A stretch of DNA of 51,360 nucleotides from JAUNKE01 sp041853585 (GCA_041853585.1 JBGZSM010000078.1:1-51360), one strand, 5' to 3'. Shown: positions 1 to 9,299, counted from the stretch's first letter. Notes: generated by a model not told the origin, from the letters alone. Numbers and translations are program-made.

Positions 1-60
1 AAGCTCCTCTGCGAAGAAATTGTTATCAATAATAAAAATGAAGAGAGTGTGAGATTATGA
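1..60 (+). CDS. C-terminal end of an unidentified gene (partial)
   Basis: The first base opens a reading frame of 19 residues (ending E-E-S-V-R-L) that stops at TGA 58-60. The stop overlaps the ATG of the next gene as ATGA, the usual layout of translationally coupled genes, so this is probably the tail of a real upstream gene. The fragment is too short to assign a family. Given the lipoprotein and RTX remnant that follow, it could belong to an RTX secretion locus, but this is inference only. Confidence 0.45.
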   Translation, partial: KLLCEEIVINNKNEESVRL

Positions 61-1682
61 AAAACAAAATCCAAAACAAAATCCAAATCCAGACTGAAAA
101 TGTTTTAAGCAAAAACAAAAACAGACTTCAACAATTCGTTGTTTTGCTATTGGTAATGATATTGCTACTGACGGGATGTAGCGGAGGGAATTATTCATCC
201 ACACCGACGATTGACGGCAAGAGCTTGGAAGACAGCAGCAGAGCGTTGGATGAGCTCAATGTCCAAAAGGTCGTCACCACACAGGCGGAAAAATACAAAA
301 AACATTATCAAAACGGACTATATTATGAAGATTTATCCAAAGTGAACAAAGAACTCAGTGAGAAATATAAACAGGCACTACGAAAAGAATGGGACGAATA
401 TATGAAAAAAAACATTCCGTTGCTTGCGGATATGTCGTATGCACTCCAAACGGAGATTGAATATGTAAAAGCTGACGCCAAAGCTTATGCCGAAGGCAAG
501 AAAACGGCTGAAGAAATCGTGACCAATCCAAACAGCATTATGAAGATGAAAATTCGCTTGTTTATGTTTGAGGATTTTAGAAAAAATTGGGATTATGAAC
601 TAGCTTCGGATAAAATGCAATCCGAACTCGTTGAAGAGTATTTTAATAAAAAATACATTGAACAAGGAGTAGGATACTTCGACTTTGTCATGAAAGAATA
701 TTATCCATCCGTACTGAATAAATATTCCATAGAAGAGATAGAAAAAAATCTCGATATAATGGATTTACTGGATGAAGAAAAAACGACTACGGAACAAGCG
801 ATGTTCAAAACGCATTTTGCGGATGACTTTGAAAATCATAAAATATTTATCCGACGGGGATTGATTGACAGCGAAAGAGGCAAGGCATATAGTAAAGCTT
901 TAGGAGAAAAATATAACTTAGAGTTTTATAAAGACCATGAGGGATGGTTTCGAGCGAAGAAATATCCGGAAATACATTTTGATGCAATTTGGATATCAAA
1001 TGAAGGGGACAAGGAAATAATAATAAGCGACCATTTTCAAACGGCGATGGTACAATATCTGATAAACAAGCGATTAGAGAAGATTATAAAGGAAGCGGGG
1101 TTGGAAGATCGTGTGGTATTTTTGGTAACTGCGGAATCTCAGACTGCAACAGAATATAGCTTAGCGAGAAAGCCCTATGATTTCGGCGACGGATTTGATG
1201 AAGAATTTTTTCTCAAAGAGGGATATGCGGGATATGTCGATGTTACTTTGATTTATCTGGATGATAAAGCAAACAGAAAAAATAATTTAAAAAGAGAAGA
1301 GTTAGAGAAACAGGATGAAGAGTTTTTGAAAAAAATAACGGAGAGTATTTTGAAACCGCTTCATCAACAAATCCATTTCGGGTTTTCAAAAAGTACAACC
1401 TATCGAGAGGGTTCACTTGGAGATGGTTCGACAGAGCCACATATTTATAAATATTATGTCAATGACTACGATAGAAAAGTCATAGTCGATTTATTCAAGC
1501 GATATCCGATTACGGAATATGAACGAATGCCGGACAAGCCGGGATTGGGCGATGTATTTTCCTTACAATACATTACGCGGGCGGAGACTCCGGGGTTTCA
1601 TTATCTGGATATTTTCGGAGAAAAGGGGGAACATTGGAATCTGGGAGGATACTATATGCAGGAATATGAAAAAAATCATTAA
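57..1682 (+). CDS. Large predicted lipoprotein, paralogue of the one at 47149-48825
   Basis: 541 residues. A charged N-terminus of about 25 residues precedes a hydrophobic segment (about 27-40) ending in the lipobox L-L-T-G-C, so the mature protein should be lipid-anchored at Cys41 on the outer face of the membrane. The rest is acidic/lysine-rich and soluble. I recognise no catalytic motif. It is clearly related to the lipoprotein at the other end of the window: both share QAEKY..HYQNGLY.ED.SK just after the anchor, a central F-L-K-x-G-Y segment, Y-x-R-K-V-x-V-D-L-F, and a C-terminal P-G-x-H-Y-L-D-I-F block. The start overlaps the preceding stop (ATGA), with a weak GAGAG/GTGAG ribosome site. 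It is followed by a broken RTX gene, and its paralogue lies near an RTX exporter gene, which suggests a role in or beside an RTX secretion locus. The function is unknown. Confidence 0.85.
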   Translation: MKNKIQNKIQIQTENVLSKNKNRLQQFVVLLLVMILLLTGCSGGNYSSTPTIDGKSLEDSSRALDELNVQKVVTTQAEKYKKHYQNGLYYEDLSKVNKELSEKYKQALRKEWDEYMKKNIPLLADMSYALQTEIEYVKADAKAYAEGKKTAEEIVTNPNSIMKMKIRLFMFEDFRKNWDYELASDKMQSELVEEYFNKKYIEQGVGYFDFVMKEYYPSVLNKYSIEEIEKNLDIMDLLDEEKTTTEQAMFKTHFADDFENHKIFIRRGLIDSERGKAYSKALGEKYNLEFYKDHEGWFRAKKYPEIHFDAIWISNEGDKEIIISDHFQTAMVQYLINKRLEKIIKEAGLEDRVVFLVTAESQTATEYSLARKPYDFGDGFDEEFFLKEGYAGYVDVTLIYLDDKANRKNNLKREELEKQDEEFLKKITESILKPLHQQIHFGFSKSTTYREGSLGDGSTEPHIYKYYVNDYDRKVIVDLFKRYPITEYERMPDKPGLGDVFSLQYITRAETPGFHYLDIFGEKGEHWNLGGYYMQEYEKNH

Positions 1683-1725
1683 GAACTGTTCACAGGTAAA
1701 TAAATTTTAGAAATTGGAGGCAACA

Positions 1726-2495
1726 ATGGGTAATTATACAAGCAAAACATTAAATGCAGTATTGTTGGATGTCGGGAATGCATTAAAAAGAATTCATGAA
1801 CGGATATAGATTCTCCTACAGCGGATAAAAACAAGGGAATAGATCAGATTGAATTTTCCAATGGTGTGCTTTGGGATAAGAAAAAGATTGAGAGTAAATT
1901 AACTTATATCATGGCAACTCAAGAACAAGGTTATTTGTATGGAACGGAAACAGATAATATCATATATGGAGAAAAAGATAATGATACAATTTATTCGGGG
2001 GATGGAGATGATCATCTTTACGGCGGAGCCGGAGAGGACAAATTGTATGGAGAACATGGAAACGACTGGCTGGACGGTGGAGATGGTGATGATTTCTTAC
2101 AAGGTCAAAATGGGAACGACACTTATATTTTTGGTGAGAATCATGGTAACGACATCATCAACAATTATTCAAACGGCGGTAATGACATTGATAAAGCGAT
2201 TTTCGCAGATGAAGCTCTTCATCTCATCTTCAGTAAACAGGGAAATAATATGATTATTTCTCATGCAACATCGAAAGACAAAGTTAATGTTTTGGATTGG
2301 GGTCGCGGATCATTATATCAATTGGATGAAGTTATTTCGAAGGATAATAAAAAAATCAATACAGCGAATATTGACTTGCTTATTCAGGCAATGGCGGCAT
2401 ACACTCAAGAAAATGGTATGACTTGGAATCAGGCAATTCAAGAGCGACGCGATGATGTCCAAAATATCTACAATCAATTCTGGACGAATAATTGA
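1726..2495 (+). pseudogene. Broken RTX (calcium-binding nonapeptide) exoprotein gene
   Basis: A good ribosome site (GGAGG at about 1715) precedes ATG 1726, which encodes only 27 residues (MGNYTSKTLNAVLL...) and stops at TAG 1809. In another frame, opened just after a TGA at 1797-1799, coding resumes to 2495 with an unmistakable RTX C-terminus. It starts I-D-Q-I-E-F-S-N-G-V-L-W-D, continues with six to seven GGxGxDxxx repeats (SGDGDDHLY, GGAGEDKLY, GEHGNDWLD, GGDGDDFLQ), and ends in an uncleaved-signal-type tail (LIQAMAAYTQENGMTW...). RTX proteins are exported by type I systems and fold on binding calcium outside the cell. Here the 5' end and the 3' third survive in different frames without the expected large N-terminal region, so I read it as an internal deletion plus frameshift. 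A start within the repeats (GTG 1866 or ATG 1911) has no ribosome site. The call of pseudogene is inferred. Confidence 0.75.
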
Positions 2496-2523
2496 TTTCG
2501 TTTCTGACAAAGAAAAATGTATT

Positions 2524-2556
2524 AAAAAAGTCTTGGGTTTTCTCAAGACTTTTTTG
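2524..2556 (+). terminator. Rho-independent terminator after the RTX remnant
   Basis: The inverted repeat AAAAAAGTCTTG / CAAGACTTTTTT has an 8-base loop and ends in a T-run. It is 28 bases after the stop of the RTX reading frame, so the remnant keeps its terminator. Confidence 0.8.
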
Positions 2557-2576
2557 TGTTCTTTTTGAATTTTAGC

Positions 2577-2607
2577 CTAACTTCCGTTTTAGAAAAACGG
2601 AAGTTAG
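2577..2607. repeat. Perfect 14-bp intergenic palindrome
   Basis: CTAACTTCCGTTTT and its exact complement are separated by 2-3 bases. There is no T-run on either side, so it is not an ordinary terminator. It sits between the RTX remnant and the ftsK promoter. It could be a DNA-binding site, an RNA stem, or a mobile-element scar. Confidence 0.5.
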
Positions 2608-2711
2608 TGTAAGACTGCCTTCCATATGTATCTTCTTCAGATTGAAATAACTTATTCACTTTACATATAGGACGGAAAAAACCTAAAACCCTACATTTTT
2701 CAAAAGGAATG

Positions 2712-2720
2712 TGATATAAT
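2712..2720 (+). promoter_or_regulatory. Extended -10 promoter of the ftsK operon
   Basis: TGATATAAT is a perfect TATAAT with a TG extension. The -35 region 17 bases upstream (TACATT) is poor, as is common for extended -10 promoters. It lies 36 bases before the ftsK start. Confidence 0.65.
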
Positions 2721-2755
2721 AATCAAGTTAGAGAATATACGAAGAGGGAACGAAA

Positions 2756-5464
2756 ATGGCACAGTCAAATAAAGGAAAAACAAAAACTGCGAAAAAGACA
2801 AAACCCAAAACGAGCGGTGCTAAAAAAACCGCAGCCGAGAAAGCGAAGTTGGAATCGAGAAATCAAAATCTGATTGCACTTTTACTTTTGGTGCTCGGAA
2901 TGGTGTTTTTACTTTCCATAACAACCAATGCGCTCGGCGCGATGGGAACGACCATCAAAGCGATTTTGCTCGGGCAGTTTGCGAAGATGGCGGTATTGAT
3001 GGCGCTGGCGATGATTGTTATCGGAATCGCGCGATTGGTTTACAGCTCAAAATTCGGCTTTGACAATATCAGTCCGATTATGCTCATACTTATTTTTTTA
3101 GGAATTACCATTTTTTACGGTGCAATCAACAGTAAAGTGTTGATGGATAAATTTGATTTTGTAAGCCTCAAAAAAGTATTTTTGCAATCGGTCGTCGGTA
3201 AAAATATCGGAATTTGGCCGTATATGCTCACTTATATGCTCGTCGGACTCATCGGAAAATGGGGAATGATTCTCTGTTCCGTCACCATCTTTTTGTTCGT
3301 GGCAATTTATTATTTCCGTCTGTCTTTCACAAAGATTGGCGATGCGAGTATCGTGATTGCAAACGAAGGGAAAAAAGTGGCACAGGGTATCGGCAAAAAG
3401 ACGATGGACTATGTGATGAACGATGAGGATACGGCTCCGCAGAAGAAAAAATTGGAAAAACTCGACGAAACGCGAATCGAAGACAAATTTAGTTTTATGG
3501 AGCGCTACAAATCCGAGGTTGCTGAATTTACCGAGTTTATGGATATCCAAAGTCAGCCGCCGATGGAAGAAAATCAGCAGGAAGAGATGACGCCGGAAAA
3601 AGTTGAAAAAGATAAATTCAGCGAAAAAGAAGAGAGAGAGCTGCGTGAGTTTGAAGAAAAATACGGACAGCCGAGCGACTTTACCGAGCCGCTCAACAAT
3701 GAGCCGCTGATTAACAATTACGAAATCGAAGAAGTGATGCGCGAAGACGATTCGCTGAATGCATCCGCGCGCGAAAATATGATTGAAGAACAAGATGCCG
3801 ACGATTTGGGCATTACCAAGAAATTCGACGGACTTTCTTCCATCATCGAGCAGATTGAAAATCAGGAATCGGCGCAAGCTGAAGAAAACGGAGCCGCGCA
3901 AAAACCGCTGCCGATAGCGATTGAGCTCTCGGATGGCGATGTTGTGGACAAAAGAAAAATTCATCAGGACGACAAGCTGAAAAAAGAAAATATTCAAGAG
4001 CTGGCGATACATGAAAAAACCGATATTCGAATCAACCAAAGAGAATATACTTTGCCGAGTACCGCTTTGCTCAAAAATTATAAAATCGAAAACAAAAATA
4101 AAAATCAACAAATCAAGGATGTTCAAAAATTGGAATCGACTCTGGCGATTTTCGGCATCGAAGGGAAGGTGGTTAATGTTTCGGTAGGACCGACCATCAC
4201 CCGATTCGAATTGCAGCTCAAAATCGGTGTCAAAGTATCCAAGATTTTGAATCTCTCCGACGATTTGGCATTGGCATTGGCGGCGGTTGCGCCCGTACGA
4301 ATCGAAGCACCGATACCCGGAACCTCGCTGATAGGAATTGAAGTGCCGAATGCGCAGACCGACATCGTCAGCTATCGCTCCGTACTCGAGTCCGATAAAT
4401 TTGCAAAATCGACGGGGAAATTGCCGGTGGCGCTCGGACGCGATGTTTCGGGCAAAGCCATTGTCGAAGATATTGCAAAAATGCCGCATCTGCTCGTTGC
4501 GGGAGCGACCGGCTCCGGAAAATCCGTTTGTATCAACACGCTGATATGCAGTATCTTATACAAATCAAAGCCTGAAGATGTCAAAATGATTATGATTGAC
4601 CCGAAGATGGTTGAGCTTTCGGTGTATAACAATATTCCGCATTTGCTCGTACCGGTCGTGACCGATATGAAAAAGGCACCTTATGCGCTGAGCTGGGCGG
4701 TCAACGAAATGAATAATCGCTACAAGCTGCTTGCGGAAAATCGAGTGCGCGACCTCGACGGCTATAATGCCATCAAGGGAGTCGAAAAACTTCCGCGCAT
4801 CGTCATCATCGTCGATGAGCTTGCCGACCTGATGATGGTCAGCCCGAACGAAGTTGAGGATGCCATCATTCGGTTGGCGCAGAAGGCGCGAGCTTGCGGA
4901 ATGCATCTCGTGATTGCGACCCAAAGACCGTCGGTGGATGTTATTACCGGACTCATCAAGGCGAATATTCCGACGCGAATCGCATTTGCCGTGTCCTCTC
5001 AGGTGGACTCGCGCACTATTTTGGACCAAGCAGGTGCTGAAAAGCTGATTGGAAAAGGGGACATGTTGTTTTCGCATCCGAGTACGCCAAAACCGCAACG
5101 AATACAGGGCTCTTTCGTTTCCGATGACGAAGTGAACGCCGTCGTAGATTTTATTTTAAAACAGGGGCATGCTCCGAGCGCGACGACCGACATCATCGAA
5201 GAGACGATTCGAACCGTCGAAGTGTCGCAGCGTGAAGAAGAAAAAGATACTTTGCTCGATGAGATTATCGAATTTGCGATTGAAAACAAACAGATTTCGA
5301 CTTCGCTTATCCAAAGAAGATTCCGAATCGGCTACAATCGCGCATCCAGAATCATCGACCGTTTGGAAGAGATGGGCATCGTATCCGAAAGCGACGGCGC
5401 AAAACCGAGAAAAGTTCTTATATCATCCAATGACAATAGACAAATAGAAATAGACGAAGGATAA
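2756..5464 (+). CDS. ftsK: DNA translocase FtsK/SpoIIIE
   Basis: 902 residues. FtsK/SpoIIIE pumps DNA during division or sporulation so that chromosomes clear the septum. A lysine/threonine-rich basic tail of about 35 residues is followed by four hydrophobic membrane segments (about 40-62, 72-94, 102-124, 150-190). An acidic linker (about 220-430) leads to the RecA-like motor. Walker A is GATGSGKSV at about 583-591 and Walker B is IVIIVDELADL at about 682-692. A winged-helix gamma domain (about 830-890, with RRFRIGYNRASRIIDRLE) reads the orienting DNA motifs. The start is set by the AGAGGG ribosome site. This is the first gene of a tightly packed operon: the stop is one base from the next start. 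No sporulation genes are in the window, so FtsK versus SpoIIIE use cannot be decided. Confidence 0.95.
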   Translation: MAQSNKGKTKTAKKTKPKTSGAKKTAAEKAKLESRNQNLIALLLLVLGMVFLLSITTNALGAMGTTIKAILLGQFAKMAVLMALAMIVIGIARLVYSSKFGFDNISPIMLILIFLGITIFYGAINSKVLMDKFDFVSLKKVFLQSVVGKNIGIWPYMLTYMLVGLIGKWGMILCSVTIFLFVAIYYFRLSFTKIGDASIVIANEGKKVAQGIGKKTMDYVMNDEDTAPQKKKLEKLDETRIEDKFSFMERYKSEVAEFTEFMDIQSQPPMEENQQEEMTPEKVEKDKFSEKEERELREFEEKYGQPSDFTEPLNNEPLINNYEIEEVMREDDSLNASARENMIEEQDADDLGITKKFDGLSSIIEQIENQESAQAEENGAAQKPLPIAIELSDGDVVDKRKIHQDDKLKKENIQELAIHEKTDIRINQREYTLPSTALLKNYKIENKNKNQQIKDVQKLESTLAIFGIEGKVVNVSVGPTITRFELQLKIGVKVSKILNLSDDLALALAAVAPVRIEAPIPGTSLIGIEVPNAQTDIVSYRSVLESDKFAKSTGKLPVALGRDVSGKAIVEDIAKMPHLLVAGATGSGKSVCINTLICSILYKSKPEDVKMIMIDPKMVELSVYNNIPHLLVPVVTDMKKAPYALSWAVNEMNNRYKLLAENRVRDLDGYNAIKGVEKLPRIVIIVDELADLMMVSPNEVEDAIIRLAQKARACGMHLVIATQRPSVDVITGLIKANIPTRIAFAVSSQVDSRTILDQAGAEKLIGKGDMLFSHPSTPKPQRIQGSFVSDDEVNAVVDFILKQGHAPSATTDIIEETIRTVEVSQREEEKDTLLDEIIEFAIENKQISTSLIQRRFRIGYNRASRIIDRLEEMGIVSESDGAKPRKVLISSNDNRQIEIDEG

Positions 5465-5465
5465 A

Positions 5466-6509
5466 ATGAAGACCATTACGATAGAAGAAGCATTTAAGAA
5501 GAACAATAAAATATTTGTGGATGTACGCAGCCCGCTCGAATTTGAGGAAGACCACATTGTCGGAGCTGTCAACATCCCGATTCTTGATAATGAGGAAAGA
5601 GCCATTATCGGAACAATTTATAAACATGAGGGAAAAGAAAGTGCCGTACAGCGCGGATTGGATTTTGTCTCGCCCAAACTGAAAAAACTGCATTTTGAAT
5701 TCAGCAAGCTTGCCGAAAAATATGAGCAAATCATCATCTACTGTTTTCGTGGCGGTATGCGCAGCGGCTCGGTTACGGATTTTATACAAAGCTGCGGTAT
5801 TGATGTGCTCAAACTCGACGGCGGATATAAAAGCTATCGTCATTTTGTGATGCGCTATTTATCGGAGCTTCAGAACAAATTTACCTTTGTTGTATTACAT
5901 GGACATACCTGCATCGGCAAGACCGAAATGTTGCTTGAACTCGAAAAGCGAAATGTCGGTATTTTGGATTTGGAATTCTTTGCAAAAAATTCGGGCTCCG
6001 TTTTCGGCGATATTTTTTACAAGGGCAAAAGACCGAGCCAAAAGTTTTTTGAAACACAGCTTTTCAACAAGCTCTATCAACTGGAGCTGGAAAATAAAAA
6101 ATATATTTTTATGGAAAGCGAGAGTAAAAAAATCGGACGCTGCACCCTATCCAAGGAATTTTGGCAGATGATGCAGGACGGGAAGCATATCTTGGTTACT
6201 GCATCGATGGAAAGTCGGGTGCGCCGAAGCGTTTCGGACTACACACTCAAATCTGAGGACAACGACGAGCGATTGATTGAATCGCTTCAGCATCTCAAAG
6301 ATAAATTAGGAAAAGAAAAAATCAAGCAGTTGACCGAGCGGATTTTGGCAAAACGATACGAAGATGTCGCTGAATTTTTGATGAGCGAGTATTACGACAA
6401 GCTCTATCTGCACTCACAGGACCAATATCACTACGAATTCAGCGTGTCCTCCGACGATATGGCACAATCGGTGCAAGAAATACAAAATTGGTACAAGGAG
6501 TTAGAATGA
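5466..6509 (+). CDS. mnmH: tRNA 2-selenouridine synthase
   Basis: 347 residues. MnmH (SelU/YbbB) swaps the sulfur of 2-thiouridine at tRNA wobble position 34 for selenium (via a geranylated intermediate), using selenophosphate. The N-terminal rhodanese domain (about 1-130) has its active-site Cys93 in I-Y-C-F-R-G-G-M-R-S-G, the family hallmark. A P-loop-type domain follows with GHTCIGKT at 146-153, looser than the more common GxTGxGKT. The gene starts one base after the ftsK stop, and its TGA overlaps the rimO ATG, so it is translated within the ftsK operon. Its presence implies that the cell makes selenophosphate, but no selD is seen in this window. Confidence 0.9.
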   Translation: MKTITIEEAFKKNNKIFVDVRSPLEFEEDHIVGAVNIPILDNEERAIIGTIYKHEGKESAVQRGLDFVSPKLKKLHFEFSKLAEKYEQIIIYCFRGGMRSGSVTDFIQSCGIDVLKLDGGYKSYRHFVMRYLSELQNKFTFVVLHGHTCIGKTEMLLELEKRNVGILDLEFFAKNSGSVFGDIFYKGKRPSQKFFETQLFNKLYQLELENKKYIFMESESKKIGRCTLSKEFWQMMQDGKHILVTASMESRVRRSVSDYTLKSEDNDERLIESLQHLKDKLGKEKIKQLTERILAKRYEDVAEFLMSEYYDKLYLHSQDQYHYEFSVSSDDMAQSVQEIQNWYKELE

Positions 6510-7834
6510 AAAAAGTATATATTTCCACCTTGGGTTGCTCCAAAAATCTCGTCGATTCGGAGATGATGCTCGGCAGCTTGCTCAGCGACGGATACAAAAA
6601 TACCCATGATGTCAACGAAGCGGAAATTGCCATCGTCAACACCTGCGGTTTTATTGAAGCGGCAAAAGAGGAATCCATCAACGAAATTTTGCTCATTGCA
6701 AAAAAGAAATTGGATGCTAAATTGCAAAAGTTGGTCGTTACGGGATGTTTGGCACAAAGATATTCTAAAGAACTGCAGGAAGAAATTCCGGAGATTGATT
6801 TGATACTCGGTACGACGAGCTTTGTCGATATTGTCGCGCAGTTGGAGAAACTCGGCGACCGTCGAGAGATGAAAATCGACGACATCGACAAAAACATTCC
6901 GTCTCTTGCAAGAAAACTTTTGACCGACACGCACACCGCCTATCTGAAGATTGCAGAAGGCTGCGACAATCTTTGTACCTATTGCATCATTCCGAAGCTG
7001 CGAGGCAAATACCGCAGTCGCTCGATGGATGAAATTGTTGAAGAAGCAAAGGCGCTTGCAAAACAGGGAGTCAAAGAAATTATATTGATTGCGCAAGACA
7101 CGACGAAATACGGTCTCGACAATTATAAGGAAGCCAAATTGCCCGAGCTTTTATCCGAGCTTGACAAAATTGACGGCATCCGGTGGATTCGAATACTGTA
7201 TTCCTATCCCGAAGACATCACCGAAGAATTGGTACTGACCATCAAAAATTCGGAAAAAGTCTTGCCATACTTCGACATGCCGATTCAACATGCCAGCGAC
7301 ATCGTGCTCAAAAGGATGAACCGTCATACCACAAGGCAGCAGATTGAAGATAAAATCAATATGATTCGAAAACATATTCCGTCGGCGAGCATTCGAACGA
7401 CGATTATCGTCGGATTTCCACAAGAAACAAAAGAGGATTTTGACATATTGTACCGCTTTGTTGAAAAAATGAAATTTGACAGGCTGGGCACTTTCGAATA
7501 TTCGCTTGAGGAAGGGACGCCGGCAGCCAAGATGAAGGGACAGATTGAGCCCGAAGTGAAAACGGACAGAAAATCTCGGCTGATGAAATTGCAACAACAG
7601 ATTTCAAAAGGCAAAAACAGAGAGTGGGTCGGAAAAGTCATGAGTGTTCTTATCGAAAACCGAGAGGACAAAAATATCTATTCCGGCAGAAGCTATCGAG
7701 ATATGATTGAGATTGACGGTTTGGTCTTTGTTCACACGAATAACAAATTGAAAACCGGTGATTTTGTAGAGGTTCGAATTACGGATTCTTTGGAATATGA
7801 TTTGATTGGAGAAGAAAATGAACACACCAAATAA
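6506..7834 (+). CDS. rimO: Ribosomal protein S12 methylthiotransferase RimO
   Basis: 442 residues from ATG 6506, chosen because it has an AAGGAG ribosome site and forms an ATGA overlap with mnmH; the longer frame starting at 6488 has neither. RimO is a radical SAM enzyme that adds a methylthio group to a conserved aspartate of S12. The N-terminal UPF0004 domain has the RimO-type T-L-G-C-S-K-N-L-V-D-S-E motif. The radical SAM cluster is C-D-N-L-C-T-Y-C at about 153-160. The C-terminal TRAM domain covers roughly the last 65 residues. The paralogue at 45066 (mtaB) carries the GCKVN variant, which separates the two. Confidence 0.93.
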   Translation: MKKVYISTLGCSKNLVDSEMMLGSLLSDGYKNTHDVNEAEIAIVNTCGFIEAAKEESINEILLIAKKKLDAKLQKLVVTGCLAQRYSKELQEEIPEIDLILGTTSFVDIVAQLEKLGDRREMKIDDIDKNIPSLARKLLTDTHTAYLKIAEGCDNLCTYCIIPKLRGKYRSRSMDEIVEEAKALAKQGVKEIILIAQDTTKYGLDNYKEAKLPELLSELDKIDGIRWIRILYSYPEDITEELVLTIKNSEKVLPYFDMPIQHASDIVLKRMNRHTTRQQIEDKINMIRKHIPSASIRTTIIVGFPQETKEDFDILYRFVEKMKFDRLGTFEYSLEEGTPAAKMKGQIEPEVKTDRKSRLMKLQQQISKGKNREWVGKVMSVLIENREDKNIYSGRSYRDMIEIDGLVFVHTNNKLKTGDFVEVRITDSLEYDLIGEENEHTK

Positions 7835-8336
7835 ACTGACCGTTGTGCGCTTGGCACTTGTTCCGGTATTTATTATCGCGGCTTATTTTGAAATGGAAAA
7901 AAGCATGCTCATCATCAGCACCGTTATTTTTGTAATCGCATCCGCAACCGACTTCTTGGACGGACATCTTGCAAGAAAACACAATTTAGTTACCGACTTC
8001 GGCAAATTTATGGACCCTTTAGCCGACAAGGTGCTTGTTGCGGCGGCGATGCTTGTGTTGATACAGATGGGAAGAATCGAATCTTGGGCGGTGCTCATCA
8101 TCATCACGCGGGAATATGCCATCTCCATCATTCGTGCGATTGCTTCCGCCAACGGAAAAGTCATTGCCGCATCGGGAGGCGGAAAAATTAAAACCGTATT
8201 GCAAATGCTGTCCATCATCATGCTTTTGCTCAGCATTCCTTTTGCAAATGTTGTATTTTATCTGTCCGTCGCAATGACATTGTACTCCGGCATTCAATAC
8301 ATTTGGCAGAATCGTGAACTCATCGCCGAAAGATAA
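7818..8336 (+). CDS. pgsA: CDP-diacylglycerol--glycerol-3-phosphate phosphatidyltransferase
   Basis: 172 residues. It makes phosphatidylglycerol-phosphate, the committed step to phosphatidylglycerol and cardiolipin, in the membrane. The CDP-alcohol transferase motif D-x2-D-G-x2-A-R-x8-G-x3-D-x3-D is complete in D-F-L-D-G-H-L-A-R ... F-G-K-F-M-D-P-L-A-D. Several hydrophobic segments follow. ATG 7818 was chosen for its GGAGAAGA ribosome site; it overlaps the end of rimO by 17 bases. A rimO-pgsA order is common in Firmicutes. Confidence 0.92.
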   Translation: MNTPNKLTVVRLALVPVFIIAAYFEMEKSMLIISTVIFVIASATDFLDGHLARKHNLVTDFGKFMDPLADKVLVAAAMLVLIQMGRIESWAVLIIITREYAISIIRAIASANGKVIAASGGGKIKTVLQMLSIIMLLLSIPFANVVFYLSVAMTLYSGIQYIWQNRELIAER

Positions 8337-8345
8337 GGGGCTGCT

Positions 8346-9299
8346 ATGACGAATATCGTTGTAAAAAATTTGAAAAAGAGCTTTACCTATCATATAAACA
8401 AAGGAATTTTCAATCGGGAAACCAAAACGGTGCAAGCTTTGAATGATATTTCTTTTGAAATTCGAGACGGGGAAATTATGGGACTGGTCGGAGCTAACGG
8501 GGCAGGGAAAACAACCTTGGTCAAAATTGTCGCCGGCGTATTGAAATCCGATAGCGGCGAAGTGCTCATCGATGGAGAAGACCCTTTTGAGCGCTCGATT
8601 TCATATCGAAAAAATGTTGCGATGATATTGGGACAAAAGGGAAAGTTGCATCCCGATATGTCGGTACTGGAATCCGCCGACATTTATGGAGCGATGTTTA
8701 AGATATCCAAAGAGATCATCCATAAAAGAGTGATGGAATTTGCAGCATTGCTCTCTTTGACTGAGGATGATTTGTCCAAGCAGGCGCGCTCTCTCTCGTT
8801 GGGGCAGCGGATGAAAGGCGAAATCTGTCTTTCCTTTCTGAATGAGCCTAAGGTGATATTTCTCGATGAGCCGACGCTGGGATTGGATATTCGCTCGACA
8901 AAAAACATTCGACATTTTTTAAAAGATTATTGCAATCGACACCGAGCCGTTGCCGTTTTGACGAGTCATAATCTCGGCGATATCGTGCAGATGAGCTCAA
9001 AATTGCTGATTATCGACAAAGGAAATTGTGTTTTTTACGGAGCGATTGACAGTCTGCCAAGTTTTTGCAATCAGGATACAAGAATCAGATATCGTGTTGT
9101 GAATCAAAAGTTGCTTCAAGATATTTTGAAAAAATTTCCCAAAACCTCGTTGGATGGAAATGAGTGCGTGACCCCTTGTAAATTTGATGAGATTGATGAG
9201 ACTTTGAATTCTTTATATCATCTCGGCGAAATCTTCGGTTTGAAAATCGAAGAAAGACCTTTGGAGACGATTATTGAGGAGTTGTTACATGATGAGTAA
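8346..9299 (+). CDS. ABC-2 type exporter, ATP-binding subunit
   Basis: 317 residues. The ATPase is of the NatA/drug-exporter class: Walker A GANGAGKTT at about 49-57, the signature LSLGQRM at about 150-156, Walker B V-I-F-L-D-E-P-T at about 170-177, and an extra C-terminal domain of about 90 residues. It begins nine bases after pgsA and is followed by two overlapping permease genes, so the complex is probably ATPase dimer plus two different permeases. The signature is a variant: LSLGQ instead of LSGGQ, as often seen in this subclass. The substrate is not predictable from the sequence. Confidence 0.88.
   Translation: MTNIVVKNLKKSFTYHINKGIFNRETKTVQALNDISFEIRDGEIMGLVGANGAGKTTLVKIVAGVLKSDSGEVLIDGEDPFERSISYRKNVAMILGQKGKLHPDMSVLESADIYGAMFKISKEIIHKRVMEFAALLSLTEDDLSKQARSLSLGQRMKGEICLSFLNEPKVIFLDEPTLGLDIRSTKNIRHFLKDYCNRHRAVAVLTSHNLGDIVQMSSKLLIIDKGNCVFYGAIDSLPSFCNQDTRIRYRVVNQKLLQDILKKFPKTSLDGNECVTPCKFDEIDETLNSLYHLGEIFGLKIEERPLETIIEELLHDE

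Noticed and set aside
1797..1866. Programmed frameshift in the RTX gene
   Set aside because: There is no slippery sequence or stem at the junction, and the expected large N-terminal region is missing altogether.
3098..4489. 463-codon open frame on the minus strand opposite ftsK
   Set aside because: It overlaps the well-supported ftsK completely, has no ribosome site and its translation is rich in F, R, H and I without any domain. It is a shadow of the codon bias.
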